Assembly (NCBI GenBank): GCA_963843605.1
Contig: CAWJLA010000008.1
Location: 62,001 to 126,000, forward strand
DNA from: FEN-1297 sp963843605
GTDB lineage: Bacteria > Bacteroidota > Ignavibacteria > Ignavibacteriales > Ignavibacteriaceae
DNA length: 64,000 nt
Direction of reading: 5' to 3'
Below the pieces are notes generated by a model. That model worked only from the letters and a program-made list of their open reading frames with translations. It ran no database searches and was not told the origin of the DNA. The position numbers and the translations under genes were made by a program. Of this stretch, positions 1 through 9,540 are shown one piece after another. The first letter of the stretch is position 1. Each line of letters starts with the position of its first letter.

Positions 1-1665
1 GTGTGTAACAAAAACGGGTGTCGTTAAAAGTGCGTCTGCATGAGCAAGCGAACTGGCGGCTTCCCGATCAAAGAGCAAGCGCCCGGTAAGTTTTGCAATA
101 TCGTTTTCACTCATTTCGGCATGATAATCGGAACCTCCGTAAACTGGAGCTATTGCTGCAAACAATCCGGGATGTCTTGTGCCGACGTTCCATGTTCCGT
201 ATCCGCCCATGGATTCTCCTTTTAGGTAAACCATGTCTTCATCTATATTAAATTTCTGTTTAGCAAGTTCTATGCATTTTAGAATATCATTGTCTCCGAT
301 TCCCAAATAACTTGTATTGCCTCTTCCGTGAGGTTCTATATAAATAATGGGATACTTATCCACAATGCTGTTATGTCTTTGATCGATTGACCACCAATTA
401 ACATAAACAGGGTTATCGCCGTTGTACCCGTGAATCATTACTACAAGAGCCCACTTCTTATTCGGATCATAGTTATACGGAATATAAGACCGGCAAAATT
501 GAGGTGTGTTATCAACGGGGTCGACGTAAGTCAACCGTACAAATCCGCTCGCATGGACGCTTCCGTTTTTACCGGCTTCATCAAGCAATAATTCTTCATA
601 TTCCATTAACGGTGAATATAGCTTCTCAACAATAGATGAATCTATTTTGTCCGGATTGAATTTCAACCTTAGAGTAAGCAATTCGCCAAGCATCCTGTGA
701 TGATATTCTTCCGGTGTTTTGGGATTTTTCGGAATGCTCGATAAAAGTTCCTTTGCTTCTTTAACTGCGTCTCCTTTATACCAATACTGGTAAGCAGTCA
801 TAACTTCGTTGTGCGTATCGCGGGTTTTAAAACAAATATCATAAACGCCGTCTTTCCATTTTTTTGCATCGAAAGAAATTTGCTCTGCGCGTTTAGCATC
901 TTTTTCGGCTATTACTTTTCCCCCAGCAGCTCTAACTTTAACATTTACATCAAATTTTTGAATTTCCGGGTTGAGCGTTCTATCGGTCTTGATAACCAGT
1001 TCATCTTTATCACCGGATATTACAATGCTTGGCGACAATTTAAAATCATCGATAAGTGAAAACTTATCCGGTTCGATAACCCGGAATCTAAATCCCCAGG
1101 TCCATCCGTCGTGAACGGATTTAATAAGGATTGAATTTTCACCTTTAACCAAGTTAATTTCAATTTGATTGTCATCCAGCGCGGCTTGATAATCCTTTCT
1201 GCTTTGATAAACAAGTTTTCCGTTAACCCAAAGCTTGTTGCTGTTGTTTTGAGCAAATGATAAAATTACTTTTCCATCTTTCACTCTTTTCACTTTAGTA
1301 AATGCATAAATAACCCTGCTATTAAATTCACCCTCTTGAAGCACATTAAAAAAATTGATGTAATTGTACGGTGAGTGATAGTTTTTCCATTCACGCGTTT
1401 CGCCGTTTGGAAGTTTGTCGATCATCCCGGGTTCCGGTTTAATACCCGTTTCACCGCCTTGATCTTGAAGAAAGTCGGTATCGTATCCCTTATCATCTTG
1501 ATTTGGAAAACTGCCTGTAACAAGCCAGTCCTGAATATATCCCCCGGTTGCTGTTCCAACCGGGAAACGAGTTTCATCTTTTAAAGAAGTCTGCGCGGTA
1601 ATACAATTACATGTAATTAAGAAAACGATGAGAAAGAAAATTTTTGTAAGAAAATACTTGCTCAT
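1..1665 (-). CDS. Exported alpha/beta-hydrolase (prolyl oligopeptidase/esterase-like), truncated by the left window edge
   Basis: An uninterrupted frame of 555 codons starts at ATG 1665 and leaves the window without a stop. The start is supported by AGGAG about 8 bases upstream. The first ~23 residues are a signal peptide (hydrophobic core, then ITAQ). Residues ~130-180 look like a beta-sandwich ligand domain (LWVNGKLVY, then a WTWGFRFRV stretch). The C-terminal third is an alpha/beta hydrolase: oxyanion-type HGYNGDNP and nucleophile elbow GESMGGYG with Ser485. The window ends at PVFVTH, just before where the catalytic Asp and His should follow. The enzyme is probably secreted to the periplasm or outside and cleaves an ester or peptide. 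Its substrate cannot be read from the sequence; the carbohydrate hydrolases at 34-40 kb make a polysaccharide esterase plausible but unproven. Confidence 0.82.
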   Translation of the reverse strand, partial: MSKYFLTKIFFLIVFLITCNCITAQTSLKDETRFPVGTATGGYIQDWLVTGSFPNQDDKGYDTDFLQDQGGETGIKPEPGMIDKLPNGETREWKNYHSPYNYINFFNVLQEGEFNSRVIYAFTKVKRVKDGKVILSFAQNNSNKLWVNGKLVYQSRKDYQAALDDNQIEINLVKGENSILIKSVHDGWTWGFRFRVIEPDKFSLIDDFKLSPSIVISGDKDELVIKTDRTLNPEIQKFDVNVKVRAAGGKVIAEKDAKRAEQISFDAKKWKDGVYDICFKTRDTHNEVMTAYQYWYKGDAVKEAKELLSSIPKNPKTPEEYHHRMLGELLTLRLKFNPDKIDSSIVEKLYSPLMEYEELLLDEAGKNGSVHASGFVRLTYVDPVDNTPQFCRSYIPYNYDPNKKWALVVMIHGYNGDNPVYVNWWSIDQRHNSIVDKYPIIYIEPHGRGNTSYLGIGDNDILKCIELAKQKFNIDEDMVYLKGESMGGYGTWNVGTRHPGLFAAIAPVYGGSDYHAEMSENDIAKLTGRLLFDREAASSLAHADALLTTPVFVTH

Positions 1666-2008
1666 AACACATCTCCTTTTATTATTGTGCGTCCCTATTA
1701 GAAAACAATCAATGCTTTTGACTAAAAACCTTTTTTTTTTGTTACAAGGCGGTAGAATTCAACGCTTGGTTCAACAATTAACTTCGGCAGCAGGCTTAGT
1801 TTTAATCCACCAGAATACAAACATATTTTCGACGACGGAAATTTCCTACCTTATACCGTAAACCCTATTACTCCATCTAAAATGAACCATATGACAAATT
1901 TATTTTCCCCTCTTTTAAATGATCATATTCCTTTATAGTATGTTTTTCCCCATTATATGTTGATTCAAATTGCAAACTCTCAATCCGGTAGAAAACGCCG
2001 GGATTTCA
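1666..2008. other. Intergenic stretch, no recognised gene
   Basis: About 340 AT-rich bases lie between the end of the last permease gene and the start of the esterase, both on the minus strand. Apart from the esterase ribosome binding site next to 1665, I see no convincing terminator, operator or short gene. Confidence 0.5.
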
Positions 2009-2680
2009 TCATTCATACCTTAAAGATTTAACAGGGTTTGCGGTTGCAGCTTTAACCGTCTGAAAACCAATTGTGGCTAACGCTATTACCAACGCGATAC
2101 CGCCGGCAAGAGCAAACATCCACCAGGTTAATTCAATTTTATATGCAAAGCTCTGAAGCCATTTACTCATAAAATAATACGCAACCGGTAAAGCTATGAA
2201 ACTTGCAAGGATCACCCACTTTACAAATTCTTTTGAGAGAAGTAACACAACTCCGCGCACCGAAGCGCCTAGTGTTTTTCTTATTCCGATTTCTTTTGTC
2301 CTTATCTCAATCATGTATGAAGCAAGTCCGAAAAGTCCCAAACAGGAAATGAGTATTGCAAGAAAAGCAAAAGCCTCAAACAAATACCAGGTATGTTTTA
2401 TTGATTGATAAAGGTTATCAACGGTCTTGTCTAAAAATTTAAAATTTACCGGATAATCAGGAGCAAATTCCTTAGATATTTTTTCAATATAAGCCAGCGT
2501 TCCCTTAACATCATTTGAGTTTACCTTTATTATGACATACTGTAAAAAGTAATCATAAAATTTCGGGTTGATTGTTAGTATAAGCGGATTTGATTCTTCA
2601 TCAAGAGGTTGGTTAATAAAATTATCTACTACACCTATTATCTTGCCGTTAATGCCCATGTAAGTAACTCTCTTATTCAA
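2009..2680 (-). CDS. FtsX/MacB-type permease 10, C-terminal fragment after a frameshift
   Basis: This is the C-terminal part of the permease that begins at 4367. It opens within the second periplasmic domain (VTYMGINGKIIGVVDNF) and contains the last FtsX core: a TM helix followed by CLGLFGLASYMIEIRTKEIGIRKTLGAS, two more helices and the family C-terminus ANPVKSLRYE. The ATG at 2680 appears fortuitous. The upstream fragment reads AQLTAFKESVE and stops, whereas removing one A from the AAA at 2688-2690 gives a continuous LTAFKNPLNKRV, matching the NPxGK pattern of the sister permeases. The two pieces together give about 785 residues, the usual size here. Confidence 0.8.
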   Translation of the reverse strand: MNKRVTYMGINGKIIGVVDNFINQPLDEESNPLILTINPKFYDYFLQYVIIKVNSNDVKGTLAYIEKISKEFAPDYPVNFKFLDKTVDNLYQSIKHTWYLFEAFAFLAILISCLGLFGLASYMIEIRTKEIGIRKTLGASVRGVVLLLSKEFVKWVILASFIALPVAYYFMSKWLQSFAYKIELTWWMFALAGGIALVIALATIGFQTVKAATANPVKSLRYE

Positions 2681-4367
2681 CGGATTCTTTAAATGCAGTT
2701 AATTGTGCGGTTCTTTGATTAATGATGAAATTTGAAGCGTCGTCCGGAAAATCTTTTGAGAAATTCCGCCCGGCAGATAATTTCATCTGGAAGGTGTTCA
2801 AGTAATCTCTGTCCGCAACAATAAAGTGAATAAACACCATCTTATTATCCTGCTTTCCTTCCCAATCTATCGGATTTACATTCCCGACCTGGTTAGGCAG
2901 GCACGAAGCAGCAGTAACATATTTTATATTGGAATTTTGAGTAAGGAAATTCTTCATGGATTCGTATTTCCGCTCAAGCTCTTTGTTTACCGGGATGTAA
3001 ACGATCTGATCTTTGTTAAAGCCCAGGTCTTTATGAATCATGTAGTTGTATTGCTTATAAATAACAATGGTTGAAGTAATCAGAATAATCGCTATGCTGA
3101 ACTGAGTAACGACAAGTACGGTTCTAAGCAGAGAGCTTTTTGAATTTGTTGTTGCCGCTCCTTTAATTACTGTTGCAGGTTGAAAAGACGAGAGAAAAAT
3201 TGCGGGATAACTGCCTGCTATAATTCCGACCACAACCGCTAATCCTAAAAGACCGCATATTATCGGAAGATTACCGGATGAAATAAGTGATAAGTTCTTG
3301 TCGGTTATAGAATTAAAAAGCGGAAGCAATATTTCGACCATCGAGACTGCAATAAGCAAAGCAAGTATCGACATAGATACGGATTCCCCTAAAAATTGTT
3401 TTACCAGCGATCCCCTCTGCGCGCCCAAAACTTTCCTTAATCCCACCTCTTTTGTACGTTTATTAAAACGGGCTGTGGAAAGGTTCATGTAATTAATACA
3501 TGCAATCAGTAAAATAAAAACGGCAATTGATATAAAAATATACAAAAGTTTAATATCGCCGTTTCCGTAGTAAAGATGCATTTTAGATAAAGGCTGAATA
3601 CTGCAGATTGCTTTTGTTCCAGGGATCGGATGATACTCCTGGAATATATCCGCAATTTTCTTTTTGAGTTTCCGGGTATCGGCATTATTCCGAACTTGAA
3701 TATATGTTGAACTTTCCCAGGACCAGCCGGAGAGAATTTTATCACCGAGAATTTGAATCGGAGCTGCGGCATCAAATTGTATTTCGGAATTATGAGGCGG
3801 GTCTTCAACAACTGCGGAAACAATAAGGTCCATACGGTTATTGAATCTGAGTATTTTCCCGAGTGGATTTTCATTACCGAAATATTTTTCAGCAGTCTTT
3901 TTTGTAATTACAATTGAATTCTTATCTTTCAAAGAAGTTTGAGGATTGCCGTCTAAGAATTGATACGTAAACATATGAAAGAATGAAGGATCGACAAGCA
4001 ACAGACCGTCCTCGTAGAAAGATTTGTTTCCGTAACTAAGCATACAACTTTCGTAACTACTGCGCTTTTGTACTCTGGTAAAATCGATTATTTCCGGGAA
4101 GTCTTGTTTCATAATAGGAGCAAGAGCGTACGGAACGGTAAATGAAGTATTTTCTCTCGTATCTTTATCCTTTGCATCCCTCATAGATACTGCATATAAA
4201 TTTTTTAGGTTCTTCTGAGAATTTTCGTAACTCAGCTCGTTTTTAACCCACAACGAAATTAAAATCACACAGGTCATACCGACAGCAAGTCCAGCCAAGT
4301 TAATGAAAGTATAAACTTTCCCTCTCCTCATATTTCTGAATGTTATTTTCAAATAATTTTTGAACAT
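2673..4367 (-). CDS. FtsX/MacB-type permease 10, N-terminal fragment, frameshifted
   Basis: This is the last permease of the locus and second gene of the unit starting at 6830, 39 bases behind its neighbour. The start has a good AGGAG site. It has TM1 at residues ~21-43, a first periplasmic MacB-type domain, a first FtsX core (LLIACINYMNLSTARFNKRTKEVGLRKVLG), an AGSYPAIFLSSFQPATVIKG linker, a middle TM and part of a second periplasmic domain. Like the permease at 7062-9476 it has KNLYAV where most sisters have DRIYRV, so the two form a subtype. The reading frame is broken near 2688-2690 by one extra A; the remainder is at 2009-2680. The indel may be a sequence error or a real lesion. Confidence 0.85.
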   Translation of the reverse strand: MFKNYLKITFRNMRRGKVYTFINLAGLAVGMTCVILISLWVKNELSYENSQKNLKNLYAVSMRDAKDKDTRENTSFTVPYALAPIMKQDFPEIIDFTRVQKRSSYESCMLSYGNKSFYEDGLLLVDPSFFHMFTYQFLDGNPQTSLKDKNSIVITKKTAEKYFGNENPLGKILRFNNRMDLIVSAVVEDPPHNSEIQFDAAAPIQILGDKILSGWSWESSTYIQVRNNADTRKLKKKIADIFQEYHPIPGTKAICSIQPLSKMHLYYGNGDIKLLYIFISIAVFILLIACINYMNLSTARFNKRTKEVGLRKVLGAQRGSLVKQFLGESVSMSILALLIAVSMVEILLPLFNSITDKNLSLISSGNLPIICGLLGLAVVVGIIAGSYPAIFLSSFQPATVIKGAATTNSKSSLLRTVLVVTQFSIAIILITSTIVIYKQYNYMIHKDLGFNKDQIVYIPVNKELERKYESMKNFLTQNSNIKYVTAASCLPNQVGNVNPIDWEGKQDNKMVFIHFIVADRDYLNTFQMKLSAGRNFSKDFPDDASNFIINQRTAQLTAFKESVE

Positions 4368-4406
4368 AATTTTCTCCTAATTGGCCGTACGTTCAACGCA
4401 AAAAGT

Positions 4407-6830
4407 TTATTCATTCCGCAATGCTTTCACCGGATTTGCGGTAGCCGCCTTTATGGCATGAACGCTTACAGTAAATAGAGCTATTATCAGGGCGGCAATG
4501 CCTGAATAGAGAAAGACCCAGGGTGTGATACTGGTTCTGTATGCAAAATCTTTCAGCCAGTTATTCATTACGAAATAAGCTACCGGCCAGGCAATTATGT
4601 TTGCTATCAAAACCCATTTGGTAAATTCTTTTGAAAGAAGAATTATTATTTCGGGAATGGTTGCGCCGAGAACTTTTCGTATTCCGATTTCTTTTGTCCT
4701 TTGTTCTGTAACAAACGCGGCTAATCCAAGCAGACCCAGACACGCGATAAATATTGCAAGAACGGAAAACGTACTGGCAATTTTACTCGTCTGCTGTTCA
4801 TCAACGTAAAGGCGCTGTAAATCCTTGTCCAGGAAGTTATAATCGAAAGCTTCGTTACCGGCATATTTTTTCCATGTATTTTCGAGAAATGCTATTGTAG
4901 CGGGGTAATCTTTAGGGGATATTCTAACAGAAACAAATTTTCCGAAATTATTTTGAGTATAAAGCCGCATTGCGAGCGGACGAATTTCCTGACGCAGAGA
5001 TTCATAATTGAAGTTCTTAAGTACACCTATAATTTTCATAGATAAGGAATTCTCGGGCGTCCTGTCCGGCAGGATAAGATATCTGCCTACAATATTTTTA
5101 ACTCCGAATGTTTTTACGAAAGCTTCATTAACAACCACAGCCATTGTATCCGATGGGTGTTCCTTAGAAAAGAATCTACCATCATCAATATTAAATTTAT
5201 AAGCATCAGCAAAGTCTTTATCGCACCACATAAAGCGAACGTCCTGCAGCTGGCTATTCGGCGTATCGTTAAGCCTGCACCCGGAATCGCCAACCTGGTC
5301 ACCGGGAATTGCCGAAGAATTACTGACTTCAAGTACATTTTGGTTACTCAGTAATTCCTGCTTGAATGAATGAATCTGGCTTCCGATATCATCGGTCTTA
5401 TTAATAATGACCACCTGTTCCTTATTAAAGCCGAGATTTTTTGTTTGAATGTATTCTAGTTGCTCACTTATAATAAAAGTACCGATAAATAAAGCGATAG
5501 AAACGGCAAACTGGAAAATAACCAGTCCGCTTCTCAGCGCCGATTTTCTGTTTCCACTTCTTAATTCTCTTTTTAAAACTTGAACCGGACTAAATGACGA
5601 TAAGTAAAATGCAGGGTAACTTCCGGCTAAAAATCCTATCAATATCGCAAAGCCCAAAAGCAAAGGGATCACATATATATTTTCAAAGATGCCGAGATTT
5701 ATTTGCTTACCCGAAATATCGTTAAATAGAGGAAGCAATATTTCAAGCAGTATAATAGCGAGAACAACGGAAATTAAACTTGTTAAAACCGCTTCGGCAA
5801 TAAACTGTCCGATGAGCTGTGGTTTATGCGAACCTAAGGTTTTTCTGATTCCTACTTCCTTCGCTCTTTTTTCCGATCTGGCAGTTGAAAGGTTTACAAA
5901 ATTAATACAAGCCATCAATAAAATAGCGGCGGCTATTATTGAAAAGATGTATATGTAACTTATATCGCTGTTAGGCTCAAGCTCAGAATCAAGATGCGAA
6001 TGAAGATGAACGGAAAGCATCGGCTGAATTAAGAAACCGTAGCTGTCTCCTTTCTTTCTTAATTGCTCAAGCGATGTTCCGGTAACCTGCACAATTTGCG
6101 GCCCGATATATTTTAGAACTTCTTTATTCAATTTATTTTGAAATACATTAGGGTCGGTTCCTTTGCGAAGAAGGAAATAGATAAAATAATTATTGCTAAG
6201 CCAGTAATTGCTCCTGCTGTCTTCGCTGGTGGTAAGCGAGCCTAAAAAATCGTAATGAAATTGTGAGTTTGCCGGGACATCTGCAATTACACCTGTTACA
6301 ACCCAGTTTGCCCGGTTATCGGCATTTAATATTTTTCCAATCGGATTATCATCTCCAAAATATTTTTTTGCCATCGAACTGGTAATAACAACCTGGTTGG
6401 GCTGAGACAAAGCGGTGTTTGGATTACCTTTTAAAAACTTAACTGTAAATACTTTGAAGAATGACGAATCAACTTCAAAAAATCTTTCTTCGCTAAAAGC
6501 TTTATTACCATAACGCAAAACAGGGAATCCAAAATTTCTGATGCGGGTGTATGACAAAACTTCAGGGAAATCATTCAGTAAAAAAGGACCCATGGGCGCG
6601 GGCCCGTGAGGCGATTTAAATTCTGTATTGCCTATTCTTCCTGAAATAACAACACGGTAAATCCGGTCGGCATGTATATTAAATGTATCATAGCTTAATT
6701 CATTCTGGACATACATCATTATTGCAATAAAACATGCAATACCTGTTGCAAGGCCGATTATATTAATAAATGAGAAAGTCTTGTACTTCCTTATATTTCG
6801 AATCGCAATTTTAAAATAGCTTTTTAACAT
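4407..6830 (-). CDS. FtsX/MacB-type ABC permease 9 (8-TM, 807 aa)
   Basis: An inner-membrane permease without an ATPase domain, presumably energised by the ATPases at 27-29 kb. It is a duplicated MacB module: TM1 (~20-42), periplasmic domain (~45-280), three-helix FtsX core (~290-430, with NFVNLSTARSEKRAKEVGIRKTLGSHK), a second single TM (~433-455), a second periplasmic domain, and a final FtsX core (~680-800, with TKEIGIRKVLGA and terminal ANPVKALRNE). By eye most of its residues match the permease at 9541-11958, including the GDSGCRL stretch, so the two are close paralogues. It heads its own unit behind a sigma-54-like element at 6882-6897 and paired palindromes at 7020-7055. The Shine-Dalgarno site is weak. 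Confidence 0.92.
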   Translation of the reverse strand: MLKSYFKIAIRNIRKYKTFSFINIIGLATGIACFIAIMMYVQNELSYDTFNIHADRIYRVVISGRIGNTEFKSPHGPAPMGPFLLNDFPEVLSYTRIRNFGFPVLRYGNKAFSEERFFEVDSSFFKVFTVKFLKGNPNTALSQPNQVVITSSMAKKYFGDDNPIGKILNADNRANWVVTGVIADVPANSQFHYDFLGSLTTSEDSRSNYWLSNNYFIYFLLRKGTDPNVFQNKLNKEVLKYIGPQIVQVTGTSLEQLRKKGDSYGFLIQPMLSVHLHSHLDSELEPNSDISYIYIFSIIAAAILLMACINFVNLSTARSEKRAKEVGIRKTLGSHKPQLIGQFIAEAVLTSLISVVLAIILLEILLPLFNDISGKQINLGIFENIYVIPLLLGFAILIGFLAGSYPAFYLSSFSPVQVLKRELRSGNRKSALRSGLVIFQFAVSIALFIGTFIISEQLEYIQTKNLGFNKEQVVIINKTDDIGSQIHSFKQELLSNQNVLEVSNSSAIPGDQVGDSGCRLNDTPNSQLQDVRFMWCDKDFADAYKFNIDDGRFFSKEHPSDTMAVVVNEAFVKTFGVKNIVGRYLILPDRTPENSLSMKIIGVLKNFNYESLRQEIRPLAMRLYTQNNFGKFVSVRISPKDYPATIAFLENTWKKYAGNEAFDYNFLDKDLQRLYVDEQQTSKIASTFSVLAIFIACLGLLGLAAFVTEQRTKEIGIRKVLGATIPEIIILLSKEFTKWVLIANIIAWPVAYFVMNNWLKDFAYRTSITPWVFLYSGIAALIIALFTVSVHAIKAATANPVKALRNE

Positions 6831-6881
6831 ATCATTTCTCTAGTTGAAGGTAAGTTATAAAATTATTCTTAATATGATTTT

Positions 6882-6897
6882 ACAATATATATACCAA
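6882..6897 (-). promoter_or_regulatory. Sigma-54-like -24/-12 promoter for permeases 9 and 10
   Basis: On the minus strand the bases read TGGTAT-N5-TTGTA, i.e. GG and GT separated by 10 bases. The sigma-54 consensus is TGGCAC-N5-TTGCW. The site ends 51 bases before the start codon at 6830, and the two other palindrome-controlled units have an equivalent element at similar distance. The -12 GC is GT here and at the other two sites. Confidence 0.6.
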
Positions 6898-6931
6898 CTG
6901 TTAATACGTATAAGGCAGATAAACAGCTATT

Positions 6932-6954
6932 AAAAAGCCCCAAAAGAAGGGCTT
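6932..6954 (-). terminator. Rho-independent terminator after permease 8
   Basis: Read on the minus strand: a 6-bp stem AAGCCC/GGGCTT with an 8-base loop, followed directly by a T run. It lies about 110 bases after the end of the gene at 7062-9476 and just upstream of the promoter at 6882-6897, so it separates two transcription units. Confidence 0.65.
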
Positions 6955-7019
6955 AAAACAATAAATTTTGATAATATAAAAGAACAGATATGTACGGTAA
7001 ATTAATTCTATAAAATGAA

Positions 7020-7055
7020 TGTACGCAAACGGACACTACTGTTCGTATACGTACG
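7020..7055. promoter_or_regulatory. Tandem palindromic activator sites (UAS) for permeases 9 and 10
   Basis: Two 16-bp palindromes, TGTACGCAAACGGACA (7020-7035) and TGTTCGTATACGTACG (7040-7055), are separated by 4 bases, giving 20 bp centre to centre. The second has one mismatch at its last base. The same arrangement recurs at 12165-12200 and 30325-30360, each time upstream of a sigma-54-like element and a transporter unit. Inferred binding site of the Fis-domain regulator encoded at 30488-31864. Confidence 0.7.
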
Positions 7056-7061
7056 ATCTTC

Positions 7062-9476
7062 CTAATAATTCAAATAACAAATTCTAAATTTCAATCTACT
7101 CATAATGCAATGTTTCCACAGGTCGGTCGTTGCCGCTTTAATTGCCTGCATCCCAACCGTAATTAATGCGATTACGAGTACGATACCGCCTGAGATTATA
7201 AACATCCACCAGTTCAGATTAATCTTATAAGCAAAGCTTTGAAGCCATAAACTCATAAAATAATACGCGGCGGGCAAGGCGATTAAGTTTGAAACTAACA
7301 CAAGCTTAGAAAAGTCACTGGATAAGAGATACATTATACCCATTTCGCTGGCACCGAGAACTTTTCTTATTCCAATTTCCTTCCTTCTCTTTTCGGCTGT
7401 AAAGGCAGACAGGCCGAATAAACCGAGGCACGATATTATAATTGCCATAACGGCAAAGTAGCGAGATAAAACAGAAACTCTTTCTTCGGAAGAATATAAT
7501 TCCTGATAATCTTTATCCGTAAATTTATAATCAAAAGTAAAACCCGGATTAAACGATTTATAAAAACTCTTTAACCGTTCTATTGTTCCTTTTTCAGAGC
7601 CGGCTTTTATTCTGGCAGTAACAATCATAGTTCTTGCAGGATTAAAAAGGAAAAACAACGGTTTCACTTTTTCATGCAGGGATTCAAAATTAAAGTCATC
7701 AACAACGCCGATTATATGCCGGTCTTTTCCCCAGATGTGCACAATTTTTCCGATCGGATCTTTTAGGCCCATTAAGTTAATCGCCGCTTGATTGAATATT
7801 ACTGCAAGAGTATCCGAAGGAAATTGCTGTGAGAAAGCCCTTCCTTCTTCCATCTTCATTCCAAGTGTTTCAATCAAATTATAATTAGCGGTTACAATAA
7901 AAAAGATTGCAGATGTTCCCGGCTTTTTCCCAGGCCATCTAACATCGAAAGTTGCGCTAATAATTGATGTAATATTTTCACTTGTACTTGAAGCGTTAAC
8001 CACGCCGGGAATATTTTTAATTTCGGAAAGAAATGTTTCCAGATGAGCAGGCACGTCGCCTTCCGCATTAAAATAAATTAAGTTGTCCTTATTGTACCCG
8101 AGATTTTTACCCTGTATAAATTCCATTTGCTTATATACTACCAGAACCGCGGCAATAAGAATTGCAGACAATGTAAATTGAAATATCACCAACCCTTTGC
8201 GGAGCCATAATTCGCCGGTAGAATTGCTGCCGAATTTTCCTTTTAATATGGATATCGGATTGAACCCTGAAAGATATAATGCGGGATAGCTGCCGGCAAT
8301 AATACCGGTTAACAAAGTTATTCCTAAAAATGAAAGTAAAGCGTTTCCGCTAATATTTAATGATAGTTGTTTCCCGGTTATGTTATTAAACTCAGGTAGC
8401 ACAATCTCCACGATGATGAGTGCAATTGCAAGTGAGAGAAACGCCATCAGCACCGATTCGCCGAGATATTGAAACGCGAGATTCTTGCGGGTTGCTCCTA
8501 TAGTCTTTTTAATTCCTACTTCTTTCATTCTTGTAGACGCTTTGGCTGTAGAAAGATTCATGAAATTAATGCAGGCAATTAAAAGAATAAAAACAGCTAT
8601 AAGTGAAAACAGTCTTACATATTCTATTCTTCCGCCGGCTTGGACGCCGTTTTCATATTTATTATATAAATACCGGTCGGAATATGGCCGGACAAATAAT
8701 TCATCATTTGAATATTTATATCTCTCTTTAATAAATGAGGCAATTTTTTTATTAAAGCTGTTTACGTCGGTACCGTTATTTAAAACAATGTATGTGCTTA
8801 CTGCGCTGTTGCCCCAGTTTATAGTGCGCCCGACAATTTTTGAAAGTTTCATCCATTGATCGTATGATAAAATAAAATCGAATTGCTCGGTTGAATTTTC
8901 CGGGACGCCTTTAAATACCCCGGATACTGCGGCTTCCATACTTATGCCGAGTATCTGCCATTTTAAAGATTTGCCAATTGCGTTGTTAACAGAGCCGAAC
9001 ATTTTTTGAGCTAAAGCTTTCGAAATTACAACCGAGTTATCTCTTGAAAGCACTTCCTTCGGGCTTCCGCGAAGTAGATGATAAGAAAATATACTAAAGA
9101 AATCCTCGCCCGCGAACTCACCTATAGCTTTTGCGTTTTGTCCTTGATATGAAAAAGTAAAATTGCCAAACAAAACAGCAGGTGTTACAGAAGCCGCTAA
9201 TTTAACTTCCGGCACTTCCTCTTTTAATGTTTTTGCAAGCAGATCCTGAGTAGATTCCTGCGTAATTATTCCGCTGCTCTGTTTAACATTTTCCATCACC
9301 TGATATAAGTTTTTATCGTTTTTGTTAAATTTGTCGACGTGAAGCTCATCGTTTACCCATAGATATATAAGCAACACGCAGGCAATGCCGGTAGATAGGC
9401 CAATTAGATTAATTAAGAAAGTGCTTTTATGTTTTTTGAAATTTCTGATTATAATTAACATACTATGTTTAAACAT
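7062..9476 (-). CDS. FtsX/MacB-type ABC permease 8, C-terminus altered by a frameshift
   Basis: Second gene of the unit starting at 11958 (64-base gap; start preceded by AGGAG). The double MacB/FtsX layout is complete, with NFMNLSTAKASTRMKEVGIKKTIGA in the first core and CLGLFGLSAFTAEKRRKEIGIRKVLGAS in the second. Its N-terminal motif is DKNLYQV, shared as a subtype with the permease at 2673-4367. The end is odd: instead of the family tail (NPVxSLxYE) it reads AATTDLWKHCIMSRLK and continues 16 more residues. Adding one C near 7124-7126 restores AATTDPVETLHYE and a stop at 7096-7098, so the original gene probably ended at 7096. A terminator follows at 6932-6954. Confidence 0.88.
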   Translation of the reverse strand: MFKHSMLIIIRNFKKHKSTFLINLIGLSTGIACVLLIYLWVNDELHVDKFNKNDKNLYQVMENVKQSSGIITQESTQDLLAKTLKEEVPEVKLAASVTPAVLFGNFTFSYQGQNAKAIGEFAGEDFFSIFSYHLLRGSPKEVLSRDNSVVISKALAQKMFGSVNNAIGKSLKWQILGISMEAAVSGVFKGVPENSTEQFDFILSYDQWMKLSKIVGRTINWGNSAVSTYIVLNNGTDVNSFNKKIASFIKERYKYSNDELFVRPYSDRYLYNKYENGVQAGGRIEYVRLFSLIAVFILLIACINFMNLSTAKASTRMKEVGIKKTIGATRKNLAFQYLGESVLMAFLSLAIALIIVEIVLPEFNNITGKQLSLNISGNALLSFLGITLLTGIIAGSYPALYLSGFNPISILKGKFGSNSTGELWLRKGLVIFQFTLSAILIAAVLVVYKQMEFIQGKNLGYNKDNLIYFNAEGDVPAHLETFLSEIKNIPGVVNASSTSENITSIISATFDVRWPGKKPGTSAIFFIVTANYNLIETLGMKMEEGRAFSQQFPSDTLAVIFNQAAINLMGLKDPIGKIVHIWGKDRHIIGVVDDFNFESLHEKVKPLFFLFNPARTMIVTARIKAGSEKGTIERLKSFYKSFNPGFTFDYKFTDKDYQELYSSEERVSVLSRYFAVMAIIISCLGLFGLSAFTAEKRRKEIGIRKVLGASEMGIMYLLSSDFSKLVLVSNLIALPAAYYFMSLWLQSFAYKINLNWWMFIISGGIVLVIALITVGMQAIKAATTDLWKHCIMSRLKFRICYLNY

Positions 9477-9540
9477 GTTTCTCCTCTTTATCAGAATTTT
9501 TTAATTTAATACTTGTAAATCAACCAATATGAGGTGCCGG

